A stretch of 64,000 nt of DNA, taken from the NCBI RefSeq assembly GCF_010977555.1, contig NZ_CP048815.1, forward strand, positions 2,038,501 through 2,102,500. Reading direction: 5' to 3'. A program made the translations under genes and the position numbers. Positions 48,801-60,800 of this stretch are shown here, piece after piece (positions within the stretch are counted from its first letter, which is position 1; the number at the start of each line of letters is the position of its first letter). The DNA is from Caulobacter rhizosphaerae. Lineage in GTDB: Bacteria; Pseudomonadota; Alphaproteobacteria; Caulobacterales; Caulobacteraceae. Under the pieces are notes generated by a model that was not told the origin of the DNA, ran no database searches, and saw only the letters and a list, made by a program, of their open reading frames with translations.

Positions 48801-51800
48801 CGATCCTGGAGATCGGCTGCGGGGTGGGGCTTTTGCTGGAGCACCTGGCGGCGGGCCGGGACTATACGGGCACGGACATCTCGGCCGCGGCCCTGGGCGG
48901 GCTGCAGCGGTGGCTGGACGAGCAGCCGGCGCTGTCGCACGTGCGGCTGCTGCGGCGCGAGGCCACCCAGTTCGAGGGCTGGGAGGCGGGGGCGTTCGAC
49001 ACGGTCGTGCTCAACTCGATCATCCAGTACTTCCCTGACGGGGAGTACCTGCTGTCGGTGCTGTCCCAGGCGCTGGATCTGGTGGGGCCGCAAGGCCAGG
49101 TGTTCGTGGGCGACGTTCGCCAGCTGGACCTGATCAAGGCGTTCCACGCCTCGGTGCAGCTGGACAAGGCCCCGGCGGGGCTGAGCGTTGGGCGGCTCAA
49201 GGCGCGGGTGGCGCGGGCCATGGCCCAGGACAAGGAGCTGCTGGTGGCTCCGGGCTTCTTCGAGGCCGCGCGCGAGCAGCTGGGGGTGGGCCAGGTGCGG
49301 GCCCTGCTCAAGCGGGGGCGGTACGTCAACGAGCTGACGGGCTATCGCTACGACGTGATCCTCAGCCGCCAGGAGCAGGCGCGCTACGCGGCCGTGGAGC
49401 TGGAAGGCGACGATCAGGCGCTGGAGCGGCTGGACGAGCAGCTGGCGCAGCATCGTCCGGCGCGGGTGCGGGTGCGCGGGGTGGCCAACCATCGCCTGGC
49501 CCAGGACGCGGCGGCCGCGCGGCTGATGGAGACGATGGAGGAGAACGCCAGCGTGGCGCAGCTGCGCGAGGCGCTCAAGGCCCATCCGGCCCGAGGCCAG
49601 GACCCCGAGGCGTTCTGGGCGCTGGCCCAGGCGCGCGGTTACCAGGCGCAGATCAGCTGGAGCGGCGGCGGGGAGGGGCGGTTCGACGTGGAGCTGGTCG
49701 ACCCGGGCCAGGTCCAGACGCCGCTGGACCTTCCGGCCGAGCCGGCCGGGGCGTGGAGCGAGCATGTCAACGACCCGCTGCTGGGCCAGCTGACCCAGCA
49801 GCTGGGGGCGCGGCTGCGCGAGGCGCTCAAGGCCAAGGTCCCCGACTACATGACCCCCTCGGCGATCCTGGCCCTGGACCAGCTGCCGCTGACGGCCAAC
49901 GGCAAGGTCGACCGCCAGGCGCTGCCCGCGCCCGAGGAGCGGCCCGAGCTGATCGGCGACTATGTCGTTCCCAGCACGCCCCTGGAGGAGGCGCTGGCGG
50001 CGATCTGGGCCGAGACCCTTCGGCTGGACCGGGTGGGGGCGCAGGACAACTTCTTCGACCTGGGCGGCCACTCGCTGCTGGCCACCCAGGTGGTCTCGCG
50101 GGTGCGCGAGGCCCTGCAGGTGGAGCTGCCGGTGCGCGCCTTCTTCGAGGCCCCCACCGTGCGCCAGCTGGCCCAGAGGGTGGAGGTCGCCCAGAAGGAG
50201 CAGGAGGGCCTGAGCCGTCCGCCGCTGACGCGCCAGGCGCGTCCGGAGCGTCTGCCGCTGTCGTTCGCCCAGGAGCGACTTTGGTTCCTCGAGCAGCTTG
50301 GGGTGGGCACGTCCTACACCATGCCCAACTTCCTGCGGCTGGAAGGCCCGCTGGACGTGGGGGCGCTGGAGGCCAGCCTTGGGGCGCTGGTGGCGCGCCA
50401 CGAGCCGTTGCGCACGCGCTTTGCGGTGCGGGACGGCGAGCCGGTGCAGGTGATCGACCCGCCTGGGCCGTTCGAGCTGACGGTCAGGGACCTTGGCGGG
50501 CTGGAGGCGGACGCGCGCGAGGCCAAGGCCCAGGCGCTGCAGCAGGCCGAGATCGAGCGGCCGTTCGACCTGGAGCGGGGACCGCTGTTCCGGGCCGAGC
50601 TGCTGCGGCTTGGTCCGCAGGACCACGTGCTGCTGATGAGCATGCACCACATCCTGTCGGACGGCTGGTCGCTGCTGGGGATCATCCCGCGCGAGCTTGG
50701 GGCGCTGTACGAGGCGTTCCTGGAGGGTCGGCCCTCGCCGCTGGCGCCGCTGGAGGTGCAGTACGCCGACTATGCGCTGTGGCAGCGTCAGTGGCTGCGC
50801 GACGAGGCGCTGGAGCGTCAGCTGGCCTATTGGCGCGAGCGCCTGGCGGGGGCTCCGCCGGTGCTGGAGCTGCCCACCGACCGGCCGCGGCCGCCGGTGG
50901 AGAGCTTCCGGGGGGCGGCCTTGCCGTTCACCCTGCCCGGGACGCTGTCGGAGGGGGTGCGGGAGCTGGCGCGGCGTGAGGGGGTGACCCCGTTCATGGT
51001 GTTCCTGGCCGCCTTCCAGGTGCTGGTCAGCCGCTGGAGCGGCCAGACGGACGTGGTGGTGGGCTCGGCGATCGCCGGTCGCGACCGGCGCGAGCTGGAG
51101 CCGCTGGTGGGGTTCTTCGTCAACACCCTGGCCCTGCGCACGGACCTGTCGGGCGATCCCAGCTTCCGCACGCTGCTGGGCCGGGTCAAGGAGACCACCC
51201 TGGGGGCCTACGCCCACCAGGACCTGCCGTTCGAGAAGCTGGTGGCCGAGCTGGCTCCCGAACGGGATCTGGGACGCCATCCCCTGGTCCAGGTGGTCGT
51301 GGCCCTGCACAACGTGCCGTCCGAAGCCCTGCGCCTGGAGGGACTCCAATGGCGTCCGACGGGCGGCGAGCATGTCACCGCCAAGTTCGACCTGACCCTG
51401 CATCTGTTCGAGAACGATGCGCTCTGGGGCTTCTTCGAGTACGCCACCGACCTCTACGAGGCCTCGACGATCGAGCGGCTGCTGGAGGGGCTGACCTGCC
51501 TGCTGGAGGGGGCGCTGGGCGATCCGGACCAGGCGCTGTCGGCCCTGCCGGTGCTGGGGAGCGAGCAGGCCCGGCGCCTGGCGGTGGAGTGGAACGCCAC
51601 GGCGTCGGACTATCCGCGCGATCGGCCTGTCCATGCGCTGTTCTCCGAGCAGGCGGGGCGCGCGCCCCAGGCCACGGCCCTGGCGCTGGGCGAGGCGACG
51701 ATGAGCTACGGGGAGCTGGAGGCGCGGTCCAACCAGCTGGCCTGGCACCTGAAGGCCCGGGGCGTGGGTCCCGAGGTGGTGGTGGGGCTGTGCCTGGAGC

Positions 51801-54800
51801 GCTCGTTCGAGATGGTGGTGGGGCTGCTGGCCATCCTCAAGGCCGGCGGGGCCTACCTGCCGCTGGATCCCGACTATCCGGCCGAGCGGCTGGCGTTCAT
51901 GCTGGCGGACGCCGGGGCGGCCCTGACCCTGAGCGCGGGCCCGCTATGGTCGGGGCTGGGGCTGGAAGGCCCGGCGGTGCTGCTGGACGAGGAGGCCCAG
52001 GCGATCGCGGGGCGGTCCGACCAGGCCCCGCCGCCGGCCGCGGGTCCGCTCAACCTGGCCTATGTGATCTACACCTCCGGCTCGACCGGATCGCCCAAGG
52101 GCGTGGGGACCGTCCACCGCAACATCGCCCGGCTGGTGCTGGGCGCGGACTACGCCGATCTGGCGCGCGAGCGCACGCTGCTGCTGATCTCGCCGCTGAC
52201 CTTCGATGCGGCCACCTTCGAGCTGTGGGGCGCGTTGCTGCACGGCGCTCGCCTGGTCCTCCAGCCGCCCGGCCCGATCGACATCGGCCAGTTGCGGCAG
52301 GTGATGACCACCCAGGGCGTGGACCTTCCCCTGTTGACCACGGGCCTGCTCCATCGGGTGGTTGAAGAGGACATCTCCATCCTGGGCGGCGTGCGCCAGG
52401 TCCTGACGGGCGGAGACGCGCTCTCGCCGTCGCACGCGCGCCAGATCGTGGAGGCCATCGGCCCTGGCCGGCTGATCAACGGCTATGGCCCCACCGAAGG
52501 CACCACCTACAGCACGGTCCATGCGGTGGGCGAGCTGACCACGGCGACGGTTCCGATCGGTCGTCCGATCGCCAACACGCAGGTTTACGTGCTGGACGGG
52601 GAGCTTGGCCTGGCGCCGATTGGGGTTGCGGGCGAGCTCTACATCGCCGGCGATGGGCTGGCGCGGGGTTATCTGGGGCGGCCTGGCCTGACGGCCGAGC
52701 GGTTCGTGGCCAACCCGTATGGCCCGGCCGGCTCGCGGCTCTACCGGACCGGCGACCTGGTGCGCTGGCGCCAGGGCGGTGAGCTGGAGTTCCTGGGGCG
52801 GCTGGACCACCAGGTCAAGGTGCGGGGCCACCGCATCGAGCTTGGCGAGGTGGAGGCGGTGCTGCTGGAGCAGCCCGGGGTGGCCCAGGCCGTGGCCGTG
52901 GTGCGCGAGGACGCGCCGGGGGACAAGCGGCTGGTGGCCTATGTGGTGGCCGAGGCCCAGGGGCTGAAGGCGGCCCACGCCCAGGCCTACGAGGAGGCGC
53001 GCGAGGAGAACGTCGAGCAGTGGGAGACGCTGTTCGACGACGCCTACGGGGCCAGCGAGACGGCGGCCGCGCCCAGCTTCCGGGGCTGGAACAGCAGCTA
53101 TACCGGGGCGGCGATCCCGTTGGAGCAGATGCGCGAGTGGCGCGACCAGACCCTGGAGCGGATCCAGGACCTGGAGCCTGGGGCGATCCTGGAGATCGGC
53201 TGCGGGGTGGGGCTTTTGCTGGAGCACCTGGCGGCGGGCCGGGACTATACGGGCACGGACATCTCGGCCGCGGCCCTGGGCGGGCTGCAGCGGTGGCTGG
53301 ACGAGCAGCCGGCGCTGTCGCACGTGCGGCTGCTGCGGCGCGAGGCCACCCAGTTCGAGGGCTGGGAGGCGGGGGCGTTCGACACGGTCGTGCTCAACTC
53401 GATCATCCAGTACTTCCCTGACGGGGAGTACCTGCTGTCGGTGCTGTCCCAGGCGCTGGATCTGGTGGGGCCGCAAGGCCAGGTGTTCGTGGGCGACGTT
53501 CGCCAGCTGGACCTGATCAAGGCGTTCCACGCCTCGGTGCAGCTGGACAAGGCCCCGGCGGGGCTGAGCGTTGGGCGGCTCAAGGCGCGGGTGGCGCGGG
53601 CCATGGCCCAGGACAAGGAGCTGCTGGTGGCTCCGGGCTTCTTCGAGGCCGCGCGCGAGCAGCTGGGGGTGGGCCAGGTGCGGGCCCTGCTCAAGCGGGG
53701 GCGGTACGTCAACGAGCTGACGGGCTATCGCTACGACGTGATCCTCAGCCGCCAGGAGCAGGCGCGCTACGCGGCCGTGGAGCTGGAAGGCGACGATCAG
53801 GCGCTGGAGCGGCTGGACGAGCAGCTGGCGCAGCATCGTCCGGCGCGGGTGCGGGTGCGCGGGGTGGCCAACCATCGCCTGGCCCAGGACGCGGCGGCCG
53901 CGCGGCTGATGGAGACGATGGAGGAGAACGCCAGCGTGGCGCAGCTGCGCGAGGCGCTCAAGGCCCATCCGGCCCGAGGCCAGGACCCCGAGGCGTTCTG
54001 GGCGCTGGCCCAGGCGCGCGGTTACCAGGCGCAGATCAGCTGGAGCGGCGGCGGGGAGGGGCGGTTCGACGTGGAGCTGGTCGACCCGGGCCAGGTCCAG
54101 ACGCCGCTGGACCTTCCGGCCGAGCCGGCCGGGGCGTGGAGCGAGCATGTCAACGACCCGCTGCTGGGCCAGCTGACCCAGCAGCTGGGGGCGCGGCTGC
54201 GCGAGGCGCTCAAGGCCAAGGTCCCCGACTACATGACCCCCTCGGCGATCCTGGCCCTGGACCAGCTGCCGCTGACGGCCAACGGCAAGGTCGACCGCCA
54301 GGCGCTGCCCGCGCCCGAGGAGCGGCCCGAGCTGATCGGCGACTATGTCGTTCCCAGCACGCCCCTGGAGGAGGCGCTGGCGGCGATCTGGGCCGAGACC
54401 CTTCGGCTGGACCGGGTGGGGGCGCAGGACAACTTCTTCGACCTGGGCGGCCACTCGCTGCTGGCCACCCAGGTGGTCTCGCGGGTGCGCGAGGCCCTGC
54501 AGGTGGAGCTGCCGGTGCGCGCCTTCTTCGAGGCCCCCACCGTGCGCCAGCTGGCCCAGAGGGTGGAGGTCGCCCAGAAGGAGCAGGAGGGCCTGAGCCG
54601 TCCGCCGCTGACGCGCCAGGCGCGTCCGGAGCGTCTGCCGCTGTCGTTCGCCCAGGAGCGACTTTGGTTCCTCGAGCAGCTTGGGGTGGGCACGTCCTAC
54701 ACCATGCCCAACTTCCTGCGGCTGGAAGGCCCGCTGGACGTGGGGGCGCTGGAGGCCAGCCTTGGGGCGCTGGTGGCGCGCCACGAGCCGTTGCGCACGC

Positions 54801-57800
54801 GCTTTGCGGTGCGGGACGGCGAGCCGGTGCAGGTGATCGACCCGCCTGGGCCGTTCGAGCTGACGGTCAGGGACCTTGGCGGGCTGGAGGCGGACGCGCG
54901 CGAGGCCAAGGCCCAGGCGCTGCAGCAGGCCGAGATCGAGCGGCCGTTCGACCTGGAGCGGGGACCGCTGTTCCGGGCCGAGCTGCTGCGGCTTGGTCCG
55001 CAGGACCACGTGCTGCTGATGAGCATGCACCACATCCTGTCGGACGGCTGGTCGCTGCTGGGGATCATCCCGCGCGAGCTTGGGGCGCTGTACGAGGCGT
55101 TCCTGGAGGGTCGGCCCTCGCCGCTGGCGCCGCTGGAGGTGCAGTACGCCGACTATGCGCTGTGGCAGCGTCAGTGGCTGCGCGACGAGGCGCTGGAGCG
55201 TCAGCTGGCCTATTGGCGCGAGCGCCTGGCGGGGGCTCCGCCGGTGCTGGAGCTGCCCACCGACCGGCCGCGGCCGCCGGTGGAGAGCTTCCGGGGGGCG
55301 GCCTTGCCGTTCACCCTGCCCGGGACGCTGTCGGAGGGGGTGCGGGAGCTGGCGCGGCGTGAGGGGGTGACCCCGTTCATGGTGTTCCTGGCCGCCTTCC
55401 AGGTGCTGGTCAGCCGCTGGAGCGGCCAGACGGACGTGGTGGTGGGCTCGGCGATCGCCGGTCGCGACCGGCGCGAGCTGGAGCCGCTGGTGGGGTTCTT
55501 CGTCAACACCCTGGCCCTGCGCACGGACCTGTCGGGCGATCCCAGCTTCCGCACGCTGCTGGGCCGGGTCAAGGAGACCACCCTGGGGGCCTACGCCCAC
55601 CAGGACCTGCCGTTCGAGAAGCTGGTGGCCGAGCTGGCCCCCGAGCGGGATCTGGGACGTCATCCCCTGGTCCAGGTGGTCGTAGCCCTGCACAATGTCC
55701 CCCACGCGCCCTTATCCTTGCCCAATCTCCAATTGAGGCAGTGCGGCGGTGAGCACGACACCGCCAAGTTCGATCTGGAGCTGCACCTGTTCGAGGGGCT
55801 GGGGATCGACGGCTTCTTCGAGTACGCCACCGACCTCTACGAGGCCTCGACGATCGAGCGGCTGCTGGAGGGGCTGACCTGCCTGCTGGAGGGGGCGCTG
55901 GGCGATCCGGACCAGGCGCTGTCGGCCCTGCCGGTGCTGGGGGGCGAGCAGGCCCGGCGCCTGGCGGTGGAGTGGAACGCCACGGCGTCGGACTATCCGC
56001 GCGATCGGCCCGTCCATGCGCTGTTCTCCGAGCAGGCGGGGCGCGCGCCCCAGGCCACGGCCCTGGCGCTGGGCGAGGCGACGATGAGCTACGGGGAGCT
56101 GGAGGCGCGGTCCAACCAGCTGGCCTGGCACCTGAAGGCCCGGGGCGTGGGTCCCGAGGTGGTGGTGGGGCTGTGCCTGGAGCGCTCGTTCGAGATGGTG
56201 GTGGGGCTGCTGGCCATCCTCAAGGCTGGCGGGGCCTACCTGCCGCTGGACCCCGACTATCCGGCCGAGCGGCTGGCGTTCATGCTCGACGACGCCGGGG
56301 CGGCCCTGACCCTGAGCGCGGGCCCGCTATGGTCGGGGCTGGGGCTGGAAGGCCCGGCGGTGCTGCTGGACGAGGAGGCCCAGGCGATCGCGGCGCGGCC
56401 CGACCAGGCCCCGCCGCCGGCCGCGGGCCCGCTCAACCTGGCCTATGTGATCTACACCTCCGGCTCGACCGGATCGCCCAAGGGCGCGGCGGTGGCCCAT
56501 CGCGCCATCGCGCGCCTGGTCTGCGACATCACCTACGCGGATCTGGAAGCCGATGATCGCGTCGGCCAGTTGGCGACCCTGTCGTTCGACGCGGCGACCT
56601 TTGAGATCTTCGCCCCGCTGCTCCGTGGCGCGGCCGTGGTGATCATCCCACGCAACGAAGCGCTCTCGCCGCGCGGTCTGGCCGAAGCGCTCAAGCGCGA
56701 GCGGGTGAGCGTGGCGTTCGTCACGACCGCCTTGGCCAATCTGGTGGCGCGCAATACGCCGGACGGCTTTGCGGGTCTGCGATCGTTGATGTTCGGCGGC
56801 GAGGCTGTTGACCCCGACAGCGTGGCGCGCATCCTGGCCAACGGACCGCCGGCCCGGCTGACCCACGTGTACGGGCCCACCGAAGTCACCACCTTCTCCA
56901 CCTATTACGACGTGGCCTCCGTGACCACGGCGACGGTTCCGATCGGTCGTCCGATCGCCAACACGCAGGTTTACGTGCTGGACGGGGAGCTTGGCCTGGC
57001 GCCGATTGGGGTTGCGGGCGAGCTCTACATCGCCGGCGATGGGCTGGCGCGGGGTTATCTGGGGCGGCCTGGCCTGACGGCCGAGCGGTTCGTGGCCAAC
57101 CCGTATGGCCCGGCCGGCTCGCGGCTCTACCGGACCGGCGACCTGGTGCGCTGGCGCCAGGGCGGTGAGCTGGAGTTCCTGGGGCGGCTGGACCACCAGG
57201 TCAAGGTGCGGGGCCACCGCATCGAGCTTGGCGAGGTGGAGGCGGTGCTGCTGGAGCAGCCCGGGGTGGCCCAGGCCGTGGCCGTGGTGCGCGAGGACGC
57301 GCCGGGGGACAAGCGGCTGGTGGCCTATGTGGTGGCCGAGGCCCAGGGGCTGAAGGCGGCCCACGCCCAGGCCTACGAGGAGGCGCGCGAGGAGAACGTC
57401 GAGCAGTGGGAGACGCTGTTCGACGACGCCTACGGGGCCAGCGAGACGGCGGCCGCGCCCAGCTTCCGGGGCTGGAACAGCAGCTATACCGGGGCGGCGA
57501 TCCCGTTGGAGCAGATGCGCGAGTGGCGCGACCAGACCCTGGAGCGGATCCAGGACCTGGAGCCTGGGGCGATCCTGGAGATCGGCTGCGGGGTGGGGCT
57601 TTTGCTGGAGCACCTGGCGGCGGGCCGGGACTATACGGGCACGGACATCTCGGCCGCGGCCCTGGGCGGGCTGCAGCGGTGGCTGGACGAGCAGCCGGCG
57701 CTGTCGCACGTGCGGCTGCTGCGGCGCGAGGCCACCCAGTTCGAGGGCTGGGAGGCGGGGGCGTTCGACACGGTCGTGCTCAACTCGATCATCCAGTACT

Positions 57801-60800
57801 TCCCTGACGGGGAGTACCTGCTGTCGGTGCTGTCCCAGGCGCTGGATCTGGTGGGGCCGCAAGGCCAGGTGTTCGTGGGCGACGTTCGCCAGCTGGACCT
57901 GATCAAGGCGTTCCACGCCTCGGTGCAGCTGGACAAGGCCCCGGCGGGGCTGAGCGTTGGGCGGCTCAAGGCGCGGGTGGCGCGGGCCATGGCCCAGGAC
58001 AAGGAGCTGCTGGTGGCTCCGGGCTTCTTCGAGGCCGCGCGCGAGCAGCTGGGGGTGGGCCAGGTGCGGGCCCTGCTCAAGCGGGGGCGGTACGTCAACG
58101 AGCTGACGGGCTATCGCTACGACGTGATCCTCAGCCGCCAGGAGCAGGCGCGCTACGCGGCCGTGGAGCTGGAAGGCGACGATCAGGCGCTGGAGCGGCT
58201 GGACGAGCAGCTGGCGCAGCATCGTCCGGCGCGGGTGCGGGTGCGCGGGGTGGCCAACCATCGCCTGGCCCAGGACGCGGCGGCCGCGCGGCTGATGGAG
58301 ACGATGGAGGAGAACGCCAGCGTGGCGCAGCTGCGCGAGGCGCTCAAGGCCCATCCGGCCCGAGGCCAGGACCCCGAGGCGTTCTGGGCGCTGGCCCAGG
58401 CGCGCGGTTACCAGGCGCAGATCAGCTGGAGCGGCGGCGGGGAGGGGCGGTTCGACGTGGAGCTGGTCGACCCGGGCCAGGTCCAGACGCCGCTGGACCT
58501 TCCGGCCGAGCCGGCCGGGGCGTGGAGCGAGCATGTCAACGACCCGCTGCTGGGCCAGCTGACCCAGCAGCTGGGGGCGCGGCTGCGCGAGGCGCTCAAG
58601 GCCAAGGTCCCCGACTACATGACCCCCTCGGCGATCCTGGCCCTGGACCAGCTGCCGCTGACGGCCAACGGCAAGGTCGACCGCCAGGCGCTGCCCGCGC
58701 CCGAGGAGCGGCCCGAGCTGATCGGCGACTATGTCGTTCCCAGCACGCCCCTGGAGGAGGCGCTGGCGGCGATCTGGGCCGAGACCCTTCGGCTGGACCG
58801 GGTGGGGGCGCAGGACAACTTCTTCGACCTGGGCGGCCACTCGCTGCTGGCCACCCAGGTGGTCTCGCGGGTGCGCGAGGCCCTGCAGGTGGAGCTGCCG
58901 GTGCGCGCCTTCTTCGAGGCCCCCACCGTGCGCCAGCTGGCCCAGAGGGTGGAGGTCGCCCAGAAGGAGCAGGAGGGCCTGAGCCGTCCGCCGCTGACGC
59001 GCCAGGCGCGTCCGGAGCGTCTGCCGCTGTCGTTCGCCCAGGAGCGACTTTGGTTCCTCGAGCAGCTTGGGGTGGGCACGTCCTACACCATGCCCAACTT
59101 CCTGCGGCTGGAAGGCCCGCTGGACGTGGGGGCGCTGGAGGCCAGCCTTGGGGCGCTGGTGGCGCGCCACGAGCCGTTGCGCACGCGCTTTGCGGTGCGG
59201 GACGGCGAGCCGGTGCAGGTGATCGACCCGCCTGGGCCGTTCGAGCTGACGGTCAGGGACCTTGGCGGGCTGGAGGCGGACGCGCGCGAGGCCAAGGCCC
59301 AGGCGCTGCAGCAGGCCGAGATCGAGCGGCCGTTCGACCTGGAGCGGGGACCGCTGTTCCGGGCCGAGCTGCTGCGGCTTGGTCCGCAGGACCACGTGCT
59401 GCTGATGAGCATGCACCACATCCTGTCGGACGGCTGGTCGCTGCTGGGGATCATCCCGCGCGAGCTTGGGGCGCTGTACGAGGCGTTCCTGGAGGGTCGG
59501 CCCTCGCCGCTGGCGCCGCTGGAGGTGCAGTACGCCGACTATGCGCTGTGGCAGCGTCAGTGGCTGCGCGACGAGGCGCTGGAGCGTCAGCTGGCCTATT
59601 GGCGCGAGCGCCTGGCGGGGGCTCCGCCGGTGCTGGAGCTGCCCACCGACCGGCCGCGGCCGCCGGTGGAGAGCTTCCGGGGGGCGGCCTTGCCGTTCAC
59701 CCTGCCCGGGACGCTGTCGGAGGGGGTGCGGGAGCTGGCGCGGCGTGAGGGGGTGACCCCGTTCATGGTGTTCCTGGCCGCCTTCCAGGTGCTGGTCAGC
59801 CGCTGGAGCGGCCAGACGGACGTGGTGGTGGGCTCGGCGATCGCCGGTCGCGACCGGCGCGAGCTGGAGCCGCTGGTGGGGTTCTTCGTCAACACCCTGG
59901 CCCTGCGCACGGACCTGTCGGGCGATCCCAGCTTCCGCACGCTGCTGGGCCGGGTCAAGGAGACCACCCTGGGGGCCTACGCCCACCAGGACCTGCCGTT
60001 CGAGAAGCTGGTGGCCGAGCTGGCCCCCGAACGGGATCTGGGACGCCATCCCCTGGTCCAGGTGGTCGTAGCCCTGCACAACGTGCCCGAGGAAGGCCTG
60101 CGTCTGGAGGGGCTCACGCTCAAGCGGGCGGGCGGCGAGCATGTCACCGCCAAGTTCGACCTGGCCCTGCATCTGTTCGAGAACGATGCGCTCTGGGGCT
60201 TCTTCGAGTACGCCACCGACCTCTACGAGGCCTCGACGATCGAGCGGCTGCTGGAGGGGCTGACCTGCCTGCTGGAGGGGGCGCTGGGCGATCCGGACCA
60301 GGCGCTGTCGGCCCTGCCGGTGCTGGGGAGCGAGCAGGCCCGGCGCCTGGCGGTGGAGTGGAACGCCACGGCGTCGGACTATCCGCGCGATCGGCCTGTC
60401 CATGCGCTGTTCTCCGAGCAGGCGGGGCGCGCGCCCCAGGCCACGGCCCTGGCGCTGGGCGAGGCGACGATGAGCTACGGGGAGCTGGAGGCGCGGTCCA
60501 ACCAGCTGGCCTGGCACCTGAAGGCCCGGGGCGTGGGTCCCGAGGTGGTGGTGGGGCTGTGCCTGGAGCGCTCGTTCGAGATGGTGGTGGGGCTGCTGGC
60601 CATCCTCAAGGCCGGCGGGGCCTACCTGCCGCTGGACCCCGACTATCCGGCCGAGCGGCTGCGGTTCATGCTCGACGACGCCGGGGCGATGGTGGTGGTC
60701 ACCACCCAGGCGATCGCCGACGGGCTTCCAGCCTATGGCGTGCTGCCCGTGCTGCTGGACGAGGAGGCCCAGGCGATCGCGGCGCGGCCCGACCAGGCCC